Program-made: the position numbers and the translations under genes
Assembly: GCF_001595985.1 (NCBI RefSeq)
Contig: NZ_LOJJ01000002.1
Coordinates: 186,001-250,000, forward strand
Reading direction: 5' to 3'
Source: Polynucleobacter sinensis
Lineage (GTDB): Bacteria; Pseudomonadota; Gammaproteobacteria; Burkholderiales; Burkholderiaceae
DNA: 64,000 bases
Shown here: in pieces, positions 36,389 through 46,003 of the stretch
Layout: every line of letters starts with the position of its first letter
Position numbering within the stretch: position 1 is the stretch's first letter
The notes under the pieces: generated by a model
What the model was told of the DNA's origin: nothing
Databases searched by the model: none
What the model saw: only the letters and a program-made list of their open reading frames with translations

Positions 36389-37144
36389 ATGAGTAATCAG
36401 CCTCCCGAGTTTTTAGTCGTTATTCCGGCAAGGTTGGGATCGACCCGCTTGCCACGTAAACCGTTGGCTGATATTGGCGGCAAGCCCATGGTGATTCGGG
36501 TTGCTGAACGCGCCCAAGAGTCCTTGGCACAAAGCGTCGTCGTTGCTACTGACTCTGCCGAAATTCAAGCAGTCTGTGATGAACATCGTATTGAGTGCTT
36601 GTTAACTAGCGCTGATCATCTCACTGGTACTGACCGAATTGCAGAAGTGGCACAACTACTCAAACTGCCGGCAGACACCCTGGTGGTGAACGTTCAAGGC
36701 GATGAACCACTCATTCCTCCGGAACTCATTAATCAGGTTGCCCAAACCTTGGCTGACAACGTTGCATGTGCTATCTCCACTGTGGCAGTCCCCATCAGTC
36801 ACGCCGAAGAAATTAGCAACCCCAATGTTGTCAAAGTGGTTCTCAATCGATCCGGTGAGGCACTCTATTTCTCGAGAGCCAGCATCCCCTTTGTACGCGA
36901 TCCACAGTCAAGCCAAAATATCACCCACTTACGCCATTTAGGCATTTATGCCTACCGGGCGGACTTTTTACAGGCATATACCCGTCTTGAGCCAGCCCCA
37001 CCAGAGCAAGCAGAGGCCTTAGAGCAGCTACGCGCCCTCTGGAATGGCTATCGAATTGCCGTCTATACCGCTAGCGAAGCCCCGCCAGCTGGGGTCGATA
37101 CTGCTGAGGATCTGGAGCGCGTTCGCCGCATCTTGGCCGCTTAA
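36389..37144 (+). CDS. kdsB: 3-deoxy-manno-octulosonate cytidylyltransferase
   Basis: A 251-residue enzyme that activates Kdo as CMP-Kdo for the inner core of LPS. The nucleotide site is VVIPARLGSTRLPRKPLADI and GGKPMVIRVAER; VVNVQGDEPLIPP and RHLGIYAYRADFL are the other signature blocks. It lies 16 bp after the Trm112 gene and about 100 bp before adk. Confidence 0.95.
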   Translation: MSNQPPEFLVVIPARLGSTRLPRKPLADIGGKPMVIRVAERAQESLAQSVVVATDSAEIQAVCDEHRIECLLTSADHLTGTDRIAEVAQLLKLPADTLVVNVQGDEPLIPPELINQVAQTLADNVACAISTVAVPISHAEEISNPNVVKVVLNRSGEALYFSRASIPFVRDPQSSQNITHLRHLGIYAYRADFLQAYTRLEPAPPEQAEALEQLRALWNGYRIAVYTASEAPPAGVDTAEDLERVRRILAA

Positions 37145-37203
37145 GCCAGAATCCGGAGCCCGCAGGCTTCTCGGGGATAATCCTAGGAATTAGTCACAAA
37201 TGA

Positions 37204-37914
<711 letters not shown>

Positions 37915-37932
37915 TTTCTTTTCTGCAAAAGC

Positions 37933-37961
37933 AAAAAGGACTGCAATGCAGTCCTTTTTTT
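37933..37961 (+). terminator. Rho-independent terminator after adk
   Basis: Stem GGACTGC (38-44 of the 379xx block) with GCAGTCC (48-54), extended by A:T pairs from A33-A37 and T55-T59, loop AAT, then a T run to 37961. Because of the flanking A run it can also act on the minus strand, ending the toxin-antitoxin transcript that converges from 37964. Confidence 0.9.
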
Positions 37962-37963
37962 AT

Positions 37964-38266
37964 TTAAGCATGCACACTCAACTTCATACCTAGAGCATGT
38001 ATTACTCTTGTGACAGTCTCAAATCTTGGGCGAGCCTCAATCTTTAGGGCTCTATAAAGAGACTCCCTAGTAACCCCGCTTTTTTTAGCAATATCAGTCA
38101 TTCCTTTTGCCCTTGCGATATCACCAATTGCGGCGACAAATAAAGCGGGGTCGCCGTCCTCCAAAACCACTGTTAGGTACTCCGCAATGTCCGCATCCGT
38201 TTTTAAGTAATCCACAACATCAAAGTCGGGTAAATCACCTATCTTTATCTTTTTCTTTTTTGTCAT
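37964..38266 (-). CDS. Antitoxin of a HigBA/RelE-type toxin-antitoxin pair
   Basis: A 100-residue protein with a helix-turn-helix in the C-terminal half: ALFVAAIGDIARAKGMTDIA then KKSGVTRESLYRALK, the pattern of the putative addiction module antidote (HigA-2-like) family. The N-terminal DLPDFDVVDYLKTDADIAEY is typical too. It should bind its operator and neutralise the toxin. It starts right after the toxin stop (TAAATG), in the toxin-first order of higBA. Confidence 0.88.
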   Translation of the reverse strand: MTKKKKIKIGDLPDFDVVDYLKTDADIAEYLTVVLEDGDPALFVAAIGDIARAKGMTDIAKKSGVTRESLYRALKIEARPRFETVTRVIHALGMKLSVHA

Positions 38267-38569
38267 TTAATCCTCCAGTGACTCCAGTAATTTTTTGACA
38301 GCTTTTATGTCTGCAGTTTGACTAGCCTTGCAGCCTCCACCTAACATAACCACTACCACTTGATTACGCTTAACGTAATACATACGCCAACCTACTCCAA
38401 AGTGCTCACGCATCTCCCAGATTCCTTTTGAATCAGCTATTGGAGCAATATCACCAAAATTTCCTAGAGCTACTTTGCGTAGCCTAGCCCCCAACCTGCG
38501 CTGAGTCAAAGAATCACGTATTTCAGAAAACCAAACATCGAACTCAGCCATTTTTTTGATTTTATACAT
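38267..38569 (-). CDS. RelE/HigB-type toxin (addiction module killer protein)
   Basis: A 100-residue basic protein from the ATG at 38569; a TTG at 38590 would extend into the operator. MAEFDVWFSEIRDSLTQRRL, GDIAPIADSKGIWEMREHFG and GWRMYYVKR match the phage-derived Gp49-like/HigB-1 mRNA interferase family, with WRMYY as the RelE-fold core. Expected to cleave mRNA on the ribosome. Encoded upstream of its antitoxin, between adk and nrdR. Confidence 0.88.
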   Translation of the reverse strand: MYKIKKMAEFDVWFSEIRDSLTQRRLGARLRKVALGNFGDIAPIADSKGIWEMREHFGVGWRMYYVKRNQVVVVMLGGGCKASQTADIKAVKKLLESLED

Positions 38570-38577
38570 GGCTAAAT

Positions 38578-38595
38578 TGTAATCAATCAATTACA
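38578..38595 (-). promoter_or_regulatory. Probable autoregulatory operator of the toxin-antitoxin operon
   Basis: TGTAAT (38578-38583) and ATTACA (38590-38595) form a perfect 6-6-6 inverted repeat just upstream of the toxin start codon. It overlaps a TATACT -10-like hexamer (minus strand, 38600-38595). This is the position expected of an antitoxin-bound operator; binding is inferred. Confidence 0.5.
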
Positions 38596-38705
38596 GTATA
38601 AGCTCAAAGACCACCCAATGGAAATAGCTATTTATTTCAATTCAGAGGATGACTTATTGATGCTAAATTTGAACTATCGCAGATCAAAAATCAGATAGCA
38701 GAATC

Positions 38706-38858
38706 ATGCGTGAAATTCGCGAAACCATGTATGGTCTTTACCGCTGTGGAGCGCTAGCCACAAAAGACCTGGAAGAATTTATCAAACAGACTGGAGGAAA
38801 AACCAAGAAATCAAAGTTGAGAGATCCAGACCTCAAAACCCCTACTTCAACTCTTTGA
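38706..38858 (+). pseudogene. Possible truncated antitoxin remnant
   Basis: A 50-codon plus-strand frame gives MREIRETMYGLYRCGALATK and then DLEEFIKQTGG before a charged tail. Its beginning resembles the first ~30 residues of XRE-type antitoxins, which often read E-T-x-x-x-L-Y-x-x-G-x-x-x-x-x-x-L-x-x-F, but no helix-turn-helix follows and the 3' end overlaps nrdR. No toxin partner is recognisable upstream. I regard it as a relic of a second toxin-antitoxin module; it could also be chance. Confidence 0.35.
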
Positions 38859-39288
38859 GCGCGCTCTCAAAGGACTCAATATCTGCAAAGCTTCTATAGA
38901 CAGAAGCAAAGCGGATGTATGCGACTTTATCTAAGCGTTTAAGCTCACGCATCACTAATTCACCAACACGCTCGCTTGGGATTTCTTTCTCGCCCAAGCT
39001 GAGTAATTTTTCTTCGATACGAGCAATGGATTCATCAACAGAATCCGAGGAGACAGGACGCTTACGCAAGGCAAGCTTAACTGAGCTCACTAATTTTTCG
39101 TGACTGTATTCAACGCGACTGCCATTCTTTTTGACGATTGCCGGAAGAACCAACTCAACACGTTCGTAGGTCGTAAATCGTTTATCGCATTTAGCACAAC
39201 GGCGGCGGCGGCGAATCGTATCGCCTTCATCAGATACCCGAGTATCTAATACCTGGGTATCGTCGTTGTGACAAAAAGGGCAGCGCAA
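38842..39288 (-). CDS. nrdR: Transcriptional repressor NrdR
   Basis: A 148-residue zinc-ribbon and ATP-cone repressor of ribonucleotide reductase genes. The zinc ribbon [20 protein letters not shown] with [15 protein letters not shown] covers residues 1-50, and the ATP-cone follows with [15 protein letters not shown]. It is 32 bp downstream of glyA, a common neighbour, and probably in one operon with it. Confidence 0.96.
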   Translation of the reverse strand: MRCPFCHNDDTQVLDTRVSDEGDTIRRRRRCAKCDKRFTTYERVELVLPAIVKKNGSRVEYSHEKLVSSVKLALRKRPVSSDSVDESIARIEEKLLSLGEKEIPSERVGELVMRELKRLDKVAYIRFASVYRSFADIESFESALKELK

Positions 39289-39320
39289 TGAATACTCTCT
39301 TTAGCTCTAGAAATTCACTC

Positions 39321-40565
39321 TTAGCCGTATACCGGGAAACGCTTAGTCAACTCGGCAACTTGCGCGCGCACCTTGGCGATATTTTCTGGATCATTTGGAT
39401 TATCCAAAACATCCGCAATGAAATTACCCACCTGACGTGCCTCAGCTTCTTTAAAACCGCGCGTTGTCATTGCTGGTGAACCCAAACGAATTCCGCTAGT
39501 CACCATCGGTTTTTCTGGATCATTTGGGATACCGTTTTTATTACAAGTGATGTGTGCCTCACCCAATACGCGCTCAGCTTCCTTACCAGTCATTTTCTTG
39601 GCACGCAAATCAACCAACATCACATGAGAATCTGTACCACCAGAAACAATGCGCAGGCCACGCTCAATCAAGGTCTCAGCCAAGGCTTTAGCATTTGCGA
39701 CTACTTGCTTTTGGTAATCCTTAAAGCCAGGCTCTAACGCCTCTTTAAACGCAGCTGCCTTACCAGCAATCACGTGCATCAAAGGACCACCTTGCAAACC
39801 AGGAAATACAGCAGAATTAATGGCTTTCTCATGCTCAGCCTTCATCAAGATGATGCCGCCACGAGGGCCGCGCAAACTCTTATGGGTAGTTGAAGTCACG
39901 ATATCAGCATGGGGTACTGGATTTGGATATACGCCAGCAGCTACTAAACCTGCATAGTGAGCCATATCCACCATAAAAATCGCGCCCACTTCTTTCGCTA
40001 ATTTACCAATGCGTTCGAAATCAATCTTCTTGGAATAAGCAGATGCGCCAGCGATGATTAATTTAGGTTTGTGCTCACGAGCCAAACGCTCCATTTGCTC
40101 ATAATCAATCTCTTCATTTTTATCTAGGCCATAAGCGATTGGATTAAACCACTTGCCGCTCATATTCAATGCCATGCCGTGGGTCAAGTGACCACCTTCT
40201 GCCAAGCTCATACCCATAAAAGTATCGCCAGGCTTTAAGAAGGCTAGGAAGACCGCCTGGTTAGCGGAGGCGCCACAATGAGGCTGTACGTTTGCTGCTT
40301 CAGCACCAAAAAGGGCCTTGACACGATCAATGGCTAATTGTTCAGCTACGTCCACAAACTCACATCCACCGTAATAGCGCTTACCTGGATAACCTTCAGC
40401 GTACTTATTGGTCAACTGGGAACCTTGGGCCTGCATCACTGCTGGGGAGGTGTAGTTCTCAGAGGCGATCAGCTCAATATGGTCTTCTTGACGCTTATTT
40501 TCATTCTGAATCGCTGCCCACAATTCTGGGTCGGTTTTGGCTAAAGTATTTTGACGGTCAAACAT
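39321..40565 (-). CDS. glyA: Serine hydroxymethyltransferase
   Basis: A 414-residue PLP enzyme interconverting serine and glycine with tetrahydrofolate. [39 protein letters not shown] and the PLP-lysine motif [15 protein letters not shown] are complete, as is the C-terminal [12 protein letters not shown]. Divergent from tolQ with a 76-bp gap. Length is typical. Confidence 0.98.
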   Translation of the reverse strand: MFDRQNTLAKTDPELWAAIQNENKRQEDHIELIASENYTSPAVMQAQGSQLTNKYAEGYPGKRYYGGCEFVDVAEQLAIDRVKALFGAEAANVQPHCGASANQAVFLAFLKPGDTFMGMSLAEGGHLTHGMALNMSGKWFNPIAYGLDKNEEIDYEQMERLAREHKPKLIIAGASAYSKKIDFERIGKLAKEVGAIFMVDMAHYAGLVAAGVYPNPVPHADIVTSTTHKSLRGPRGGIILMKAEHEKAINSAVFPGLQGGPLMHVIAGKAAAFKEALEPGFKDYQKQVVANAKALAETLIERGLRIVSGGTDSHVMLVDLRAKKMTGKEAERVLGEAHITCNKNGIPNDPEKPMVTSGIRLGSPAMTTRGFKEAEARQVGNFIADVLDNPNDPENIAKVRAQVAELTKRFPVYG

Positions 40566-40641
40566 AGTAATAATCCTGAAGAAGTTGGATTACTAAGTGA
40601 ATTAACTTAGTAAAATCAACCTACATCATACAAAATCCACC

Positions 40642-41298
40642 ATGACACCTACACAAGACCTCTCATTCCTCTCCCTAGTCCTCAATGCCAGCCTATTAGT
40701 CCAGTTAGTAATGTTGTTATTACTGGGGATGTCCGTGGCCTCTTGGACCATTATTTTCAAGAAAACCGCCATCCTGCGGGGTGTTAGACGCGATACAGAG
40801 CGTTTTGAGCGCGATTTTTGGTCTGGCGGAGACCTCGGCACCCTCTTAGAGGCTGCTCAGCGCAATACCCGTAGCGATGCGGTTCTGGAGCATATCTTTG
40901 AGGCCGGGATGCAGGAGTTTATGAAGGTTCGTGAAATCGATGCCGCCCGCCGCGCCATGAAAGCGACCTACCAGCGTGAAATGGACATGCTCGAGGCAAA
41001 TTTACCGTTCTTAGCCTCTGTAGGCTCAGTTTCTCCATACATCGGCCTTTTTGGCACGGTTTGGGGAATCATGCATGCCTTCCGGGGCTTGGCAAACGTA
41101 CAAAATGCCACGCTCGCAGCGGTAGCCCCTGGTATTGCTGAAGCCCTGGTTGCCACTGCCATTGGTCTGTTTGCCGCCATTCCAGCAGTAGTCGCTTACA
41201 ACCGCGCGGCTACTGATGTGGATCGCCTTTCCATCCGCTTTGAATCCTTTATCGAAGAGTTCACTAATATCTTGCAACGTCAGACTGCAGGTAAATAA
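40642..41298 (+). CDS. tolQ: Tol-Pal system protein TolQ
   Basis: A 218-residue inner-membrane protein with three membrane segments, including LPFLASVGSVSPYIGLFGTV (WGIMHAF next) and the TATAI-like VATAIGLFAAIPAVVAYNRA. With TolR it uses the proton gradient to energise TolA. First gene of a complete tolQRAB-pal-cpoB operon; the stop is 2 bp from the tolR start. Confidence 0.96.
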   Translation: MTPTQDLSFLSLVLNASLLVQLVMLLLLGMSVASWTIIFKKTAILRGVRRDTERFERDFWSGGDLGTLLEAAQRNTRSDAVLEHIFEAGMQEFMKVREIDAARRAMKATYQREMDMLEANLPFLASVGSVSPYIGLFGTVWGIMHAFRGLANVQNATLAAVAPGIAEALVATAIGLFAAIPAVVAYNRAATDVDRLSIRFESFIEEFTNILQRQTAGK

Positions 41299-41300
41299 GC

Positions 41301-41720
41301 ATGGCTGGCTCACTGCGAAAATCTTCAAAGCGTCGGGCGATGTCCGACATTAATGTGGTGCCCTACATCGACGTGATGTTGGTCTTGCTCGTGATCTTCA
41401 TGGTCACAGCCCCTATGGTCAATCCTGGGGTGGTGAACCTCCCTACTGTTGGTGGCGCCAAGGTTCAATCCCTGCCACCAGTGTTCTTAACAATTGATGC
41501 CAATGAGAATGTCATTGTTCGCAAAGATGGTGATCCCGTTCAAACCCTGAACAAGTTTGAACTTGGCGCCTTTGCGCGATCACAAGCAGAAAAGTCTGCA
41601 GATCAACCTGTAGTTCTTGCTGCTGACAAATCCATTAAATATGAAGTAGTCATGGATGTGATGTCCAAGTTAAAAGAAAACGGTGTCAAGCGCGTTGGTC
41701 TTGCGGTAAAGAGTCAATAA
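41301..41720 (+). CDS. tolR: Tol-Pal system protein TolR
   Basis: A 139-residue single-span inner-membrane protein. SDINVVPYIDVMLVLLVIFM contains the essential membrane Asp, followed by a compact periplasmic domain ending MDVMSKLKENGVKRVGLAVK. It partners TolQ. The next gene, tolA, begins 18 bp later. Confidence 0.96.
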   Translation: MAGSLRKSSKRRAMSDINVVPYIDVMLVLLVIFMVTAPMVNPGVVNLPTVGGAKVQSLPPVFLTIDANENVIVRKDGDPVQTLNKFELGAFARSQAEKSADQPVVLAADKSIKYEVVMDVMSKLKENGVKRVGLAVKSQ

Positions 41721-41738
41721 GCCCCCTGTCTTTGATAC

Positions 41739-42557
41739 ATGAATAGCGCGCAAACTTTTCAATCGCACTTCACAAGAGGTCGTTTGACAAAAAACGAAAG
41801 TACTAAACGTGCTTTTAGTTTTTCTCTGGCTGCGCACTTAGGTTTGCTGGCATTTCTGATGATTGGTATCAGCTGGAATAACTCAACACCTTCAGGAGTA
41901 GAGGTCGAGTTATGGGATGCCAGTCAACAAGTGGAAACGCCTGCTGCCCCGGAAGTCAAAACCGAGATGAAAGAAGAAGCGGCTGACATCGCAATCAAGA
42001 AAAAGCCAGTTGAAAAAGAGCCTCCTAAAAAAGAAGTGGTGAAAGAAACTCCTAAGCAAACCAAACCGACTCCACCAAAGGAGAAGGAAAAAGAGAAGCC
42101 CAAAAAGACAGAGCCAGCCAAAAAAGTAGAGACTCCTAAAGCAGCTACTCCAGCAGACACTAAAGCGAATGCTGCCGCTGAAAAAGTGCGCGCTGATCAA
42201 TTGGCCCGTCTTCGCGCGGCCGCTGGTGCTGAAGGTGGTAGCGGTGGCACCAGTGGAAGTGGTGTCGGCGCTGGTGGTAATGCCCCTCCCGGCTGGACTG
42301 ATAAGGTTATTAAAAAAGTGAAGCCGCTTATCGTATTTAATCCAGAATCCGTAAGCGGCAATCCTGCGGCGGTTGTTAAAGTCAATCTGGCACCTGATGG
42401 TGCAATCTTGAGCACGGATCTTGTAAGCTCTAGCGGCAATACGGGCTGGGATCGCGCAGTATTGCTCGCACTCACTCGCGCAGAAAGCCTGCCAAAAGAT
42501 GACAATGGCAAAATTCCTCAAAGAGAAGTAAAGCTGACCTTTAAACCTAAGGACTAA
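41739..42557 (+). CDS. tolA: Tol-Pal system protein TolA
   Basis: A 272-residue protein with an N-terminal membrane anchor (about residues 27-45), a Lys/Glu/Pro/Ala-rich periplasmic rod (about 65-155), a Gly/Ser hinge (GGSGGTSGSGVGAGG) and a C-terminal TonB-like domain with VKVNLAPDGAILSTDLVSSS. It spans the periplasm to TolB-Pal. Shorter than E. coli TolA mainly in the rod. Low-complexity composition produces long antisense frames that are not genes. Confidence 0.94.
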   Translation: MNSAQTFQSHFTRGRLTKNESTKRAFSFSLAAHLGLLAFLMIGISWNNSTPSGVEVELWDASQQVETPAAPEVKTEMKEEAADIAIKKKPVEKEPPKKEVVKETPKQTKPTPPKEKEKEKPKKTEPAKKVETPKAATPADTKANAAAEKVRADQLARLRAAAGAEGGSGGTSGSGVGAGGNAPPGWTDKVIKKVKPLIVFNPESVSGNPAAVVKVNLAPDGAILSTDLVSSSGNTGWDRAVLLALTRAESLPKDDNGKIPQREVKLTFKPKD

Positions 42558-42560
42558 AGC

Positions 42561-43862
42561 ATGTTGCAATTCATCCGCAAAATCGCATCCATAAGCGCGA
42601 CTATTTTTACAGTGTTATGCGCGAGTGTCATCACACCCGCAATGGCGCAAATGAATATTGAGATTACTGGTGTTGGTCAGTCGCTCTACCCCATCGCAGT
42701 GATGCGCTTTAAAGATGAAAACAAGTTACCCACGAGCGTGACGGAAATTATTCGTCAGGACTTGGCACGCAGTGGCTACTTTAAAAATACCGAGAATGGT
42801 AACGCCAGTGAAAGTGATGAGGGCACTCCAAACTACAAATCTTGGGCGGCGCGTGGAGCAGACGCTTTAGTAGTGGGCTCAGTAGTACAAACAGGCGCAT
42901 CCCAGTTTGAGATTCGTTACAAATTGTTTGATGTGCGCAAATCACAAAGCTTGGGTGGTCTTAATCTCAACTCTAGCGCTGATAACTTACGCGCAGCCGC
43001 ACACAAAATTGCGGATGACATCATCTTCAAGCTATTAGGCGAACGTGGCATCTTCTCGACACGCCTTTCCTACGTTATCAAAGAAGGTAAGCGCTATCGC
43101 CTGGTTATCTCAGATGCCGATGGTCAAAATATTCGCAATGCCATGAACAGCGGTGAGCCAATTATTTCTCCATCATGGTCTCCTGATGGCAAAAAAGTGG
43201 CCTATGTTTCATTTGAGGATCGCAAGCCAGTGATCTATGTCCATGAACTCGCTACTGGCCGCCGGATTTCCCTCTCCAACCAAAAGGGAAACAATAGCGC
43301 GCCAGCATGGTCGCCAGATGGCAAGAAACTCGCAGTATCCCTCTCCAAAGATGGGAACACGCAGATTTATGGCATCAATGCGGATGGCACGGGCTTACAC
43401 AGACTGACTCGCGGCTCCACCATCGATACTGAGCCTCAATACTCTGCTGATGGTCGCTATATCTATTTCACCAGTGATCGCGGCGGTAATCCACAAATCT
43501 ATCGCATGAGCGCTGAAGGTGAACAGGTAGAAGGGGCAAAGCGCATTACCTTCAAACAGGGCTTTGTGACTTCACCCAGGATTTCACCAGACGGTAAATA
43601 TTTGGCCTATATCGCTAATATTGGTGGCGCCTTCCGCCTTTATATCCTCAACCTTGCTACCGGCGACTCGCAAGCGCTCACAGATGGCAGCAGCGATGAA
43701 TCCCCGTCTTTTGCCGCAAACGGCCGCTACGTTCTCTATTCCACCAAGCTAGGTGGTAAGCGAGTCTTGGCAGCGGTCTCGGTAGATGGCAACTCTAAAC
43801 AGGTATTAAGCATCCCAGGATCTGATGTGCGCCAGCCATCCTGGGGTCCATTTATGGACTAA
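42561..43862 (+). CDS. tolB: Tol-Pal system protein TolB
   Basis: A 433-residue periplasmic protein. A signal peptide ends near ITPAMA, an N-terminal alpha/beta domain follows (IEITGVGQSLYPIAVMRF), then a beta-propeller of PD40 repeats such as SWSPDGKKVAYVS, AWSPDGKKLAVSL and RISPDGKYLAYIA. It binds Pal and TolA. A 126-bp gap with a large inverted repeat separates it from pal. Confidence 0.97.
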   Translation: MLQFIRKIASISATIFTVLCASVITPAMAQMNIEITGVGQSLYPIAVMRFKDENKLPTSVTEIIRQDLARSGYFKNTENGNASESDEGTPNYKSWAARGADALVVGSVVQTGASQFEIRYKLFDVRKSQSLGGLNLNSSADNLRAAAHKIADDIIFKLLGERGIFSTRLSYVIKEGKRYRLVISDADGQNIRNAMNSGEPIISPSWSPDGKKVAYVSFEDRKPVIYVHELATGRRISLSNQKGNNSAPAWSPDGKKLAVSLSKDGNTQIYGINADGTGLHRLTRGSTIDTEPQYSADGRYIYFTSDRGGNPQIYRMSAEGEQVEGAKRITFKQGFVTSPRISPDGKYLAYIANIGGAFRLYILNLATGDSQALTDGSSDESPSFAANGRYVLYSTKLGGKRVLAAVSVDGNSKQVLSIPGSDVRQPSWGPFMD

Positions 43863-43908
43863 GAGTCAGCGACACTAAGTCAGGCGAGGTTAGCGCTTTC
43901 TGCTCAGG

Positions 43909-43946
43909 TAGCCAATATTACGTTCTTAGGGGCATAATATTGGCTA
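43909..43946. promoter_or_regulatory. 12-bp perfect inverted repeat between tolB and pal
   Basis: TAGCCAATATTA (43909-43920) and TAATATTGGCTA (43935-43946) are exact reverse complements around a 14-base loop. No long T run follows, so it is not a classical terminator. It could form a hairpin in the tolB-pal mRNA or be a dimeric protein's operator for a pal promoter. Confidence 0.6.
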
Positions 43947-43988
43947 TTAGCTTATTTAGTTACCTCATTTGTAGGAAAAGGACTGATT

Positions 43989-44489
43989 ATGAAAATCTCT
44001 ATCGCACGCCGTACTGCCACCCTCGCTCTTGTAGGCCTAAGCACAATATTTTTAGCGGCATGTTCTAGCGTTAAATTAGATGATGTCAATGGCGCGAATG
44101 GCGGTGATAGCGGAAACTTTGGTTCTCAGCCATGGAATGATCCTAAGAGTCCACTCTTTCAGCGTAGCGTCTACTTTGGTTTCAATGAATACACTGTTCA
44201 GACAAAATACCAACAACAATTGTCTGCCCATGCAAGCTTCTTGAAGGCGAACCCGAAGCAAAAGATCATTATTCAAGGCAATACCGATGATCGCGGTACA
44301 GCTGAATACAACTTGGCTTTAGGCCAGCGCCGTTCTGATGCGGTTCGCAAGTCACTCAATTTGATGGGTGTTTCTGATGACCAAATGGAAGCAGTCAGCT
44401 TTGGTAAAGAGAAACCAAAAGCAGAGGGTGATAACGAAGCCGCCTGGGCCGAGAATCGCCGCGCTGATATCGTTTACATCACAAACTAA
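43989..44489 (+). CDS. pal: Peptidoglycan-associated lipoprotein Pal
   Basis: A 166-residue outer-membrane lipoprotein: signal peptide with lipobox FLAACSS (Cys 25), a short linker, then an OmpA-like peptidoglycan-binding domain with YFGFNEYTV, IQGNTDDRGTAEYNLALGQR and GKEKPKAEGDNE...ENRRADIVY. It anchors the outer membrane to peptidoglycan. AGGAAAAGG lies upstream as ribosome binding site. Confidence 0.96.
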   Translation: MKISIARRTATLALVGLSTIFLAACSSVKLDDVNGANGGDSGNFGSQPWNDPKSPLFQRSVYFGFNEYTVQTKYQQQLSAHASFLKANPKQKIIIQGNTDDRGTAEYNLALGQRRSDAVRKSLNLMGVSDDQMEAVSFGKEKPKAEGDNEAAWAENRRADIVYITN

Positions 44490-44501
44490 TCAGCAATAGG
44501 C

Positions 44502-45236
44502 ATGCATAAGCTACCTAAGCCATCCACCTCTTTTAAACAAACGCTCTTACGAGCGTTTTGTTTAAGCGCCGCGACTCTTTGCCTATCGAATAATGCTTGG
44601 GCACTCTTTGCTGACGATGATGCGCGTAAGGCAATTTTAGATTTACGTAAATCATTGGCGACTACGCAAATGGATTTACAAAACCAGATTGAGAAACTCA
44701 AAGCAGAAAATGCGGAGTTACGCGGCAAGGTCGAGAACTTAGAGAAGCAAGGCGAAGATATCAGCAGCAGCCAAAAGACCTACTACCAAGATCTCGATAC
44801 ACGCCTTGGTAATTTTGAGCCCCGCACCGCCACGATTGAAGGCGTTACTGGCACAGTGCAGCCCAATGAGAAAAAAGCCTACGATGACGCTCTCAAGGCT
44901 TTCCAGGCCGGCAATCTTAAGAAAGCCGACGAGGGATTCTCAGCCTTTGCAAATCGCTATCCTAAAAGCCCTTATTTGCCACTTGCGCTTTTCTGGAGCG
45001 GTAATAGTAAGTACGCTAACAAGGACTACAGCGGCGCCATTGCTCAATTACAAAGTCTAATTAAACGCTACTCAAGTCATCCACGCATTCCATCAGCAAT
45101 GCTGACACTCGGTAATGCACAATTAGAAAGTGGTAATAAGGCGGCAGCTAAAAAAACCTTCGCAGAAATTATCAGCAAGTATCCAGATACTGAATCGGCT
45201 AAAGACGCTCAGCAACTCAACGCTGCAATCAAGTAA
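44502..45236 (+). CDS. cpoB: Cell division coordinator CpoB (YbgF)
   Basis: A 244-residue periplasmic protein: signal peptide to NNAWA, an N-terminal coiled coil (about residues 45-90, IEKLKAENAELRGKVENLEK) that trimerises, and C-terminal TPR repeats (YDDALKAFQAGNLKKADEGF onward). It links Tol-Pal function with peptidoglycan synthesis during division. Immediately follows pal. Confidence 0.94.
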   Translation: MHKLPKPSTSFKQTLLRAFCLSAATLCLSNNAWALFADDDARKAILDLRKSLATTQMDLQNQIEKLKAENAELRGKVENLEKQGEDISSSQKTYYQDLDTRLGNFEPRTATIEGVTGTVQPNEKKAYDDALKAFQAGNLKKADEGFSAFANRYPKSPYLPLALFWSGNSKYANKDYSGAIAQLQSLIKRYSSHPRIPSAMLTLGNAQLESGNKAAAKKTFAEIISKYPDTESAKDAQQLNAAIK

Positions 45237-45248
45237 GCTCAACGCGTC

Positions 45249-45989
45249 ATGTCTTCCTTATCTGCCGCGTTTCAGAATCTCGCCCCCCGCAAACCTGGCG
45301 CACCCGCGGTCATTCTGTTTTCTGGTGGGTTGGACTCCAGCACGATTCTCGCCTTGGCAAAAGACCTAGGTTATTCCCCATATGTGTTGTCAGTAAGTTA
45401 TGGGCAACGACATTCTTCTGAATTAGCAGCAGCAAAACATATTGCCAAGAAGATGGGTGTAATCCGTCACGAAATAGTAAATTTAGATCTGACTCGCTTT
45501 GGCGGCTCGGCTTTGACTGACTCCACAATCGCAGTGCCGATTACCCCAGGTAAAGATCAAGAAATCCCTATCACCTATGTGCCCGCGCGAAACACGATCT
45601 TGTTGTCTCTCGCACTAGGCTGGGCAGAATCTCTGGGGGGTCTCGATATTTTTTATGGCGCTAATGCGGTCGATTACTCCGGCTATCCCGATTGTCGTCC
45701 AGAGTATGTGGCCTCATTTGAGACCATGGCCAATCTCGCCACCAAAGCTGGTGTAGAAGCTATTCATAATGACAATCGCTTTCGTGTTCACGCGCCCATC
45801 ATTAGCATGAGCAAAGCGGAAATCATTCAGCTTGGAACGACTCTAGGAGTAGATTACTCCCAAACCGTTTCCTGCTATCAAGCCAATGATTTGGGCGAAG
45901 CTTGTGGTGAATGCGAGTCTTGTCGTTTAAGGCAAGTTGGGTTTGAACAAGCGCATTTAAGCGATCCAACGCGCTACCAAAAAAAGTAA
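45249..45989 (+). CDS. queC: 7-cyano-7-deazaguanine synthase QueC
   Basis: A 246-residue PP-loop ATPase making preQ0 for queuosine. The ATP loop is [37 protein letters not shown] and [18 protein letters not shown] are conserved, and the zinc site is [20 protein letters not shown]. It follows cpoB by 12 bp, a common arrangement in betaproteobacteria, and converges on ribE 14 bp away. Confidence 0.96.
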   Translation: MSSLSAAFQNLAPRKPGAPAVILFSGGLDSSTILALAKDLGYSPYVLSVSYGQRHSSELAAAKHIAKKMGVIRHEIVNLDLTRFGGSALTDSTIAVPITPGKDQEIPITYVPARNTILLSLALGWAESLGGLDIFYGANAVDYSGYPDCRPEYVASFETMANLATKAGVEAIHNDNRFRVHAPIISMSKAEIIQLGTTLGVDYSQTVSCYQANDLGEACGECESCRLRQVGFEQAHLSDPTRYQKK

Positions 45990-46003
45990 CGATTTAACCT
46001 AGA

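Noticed and set aside
41910..42569. Long minus-strand open frames opposite tolA
   Set aside because: They arise from the Lys/Glu/Pro-rich low-complexity rod of TolA, where the antisense frames lack stops; composition (runs of Phe, Ser, Leu) is not protein-like and there is no ribosome binding site.
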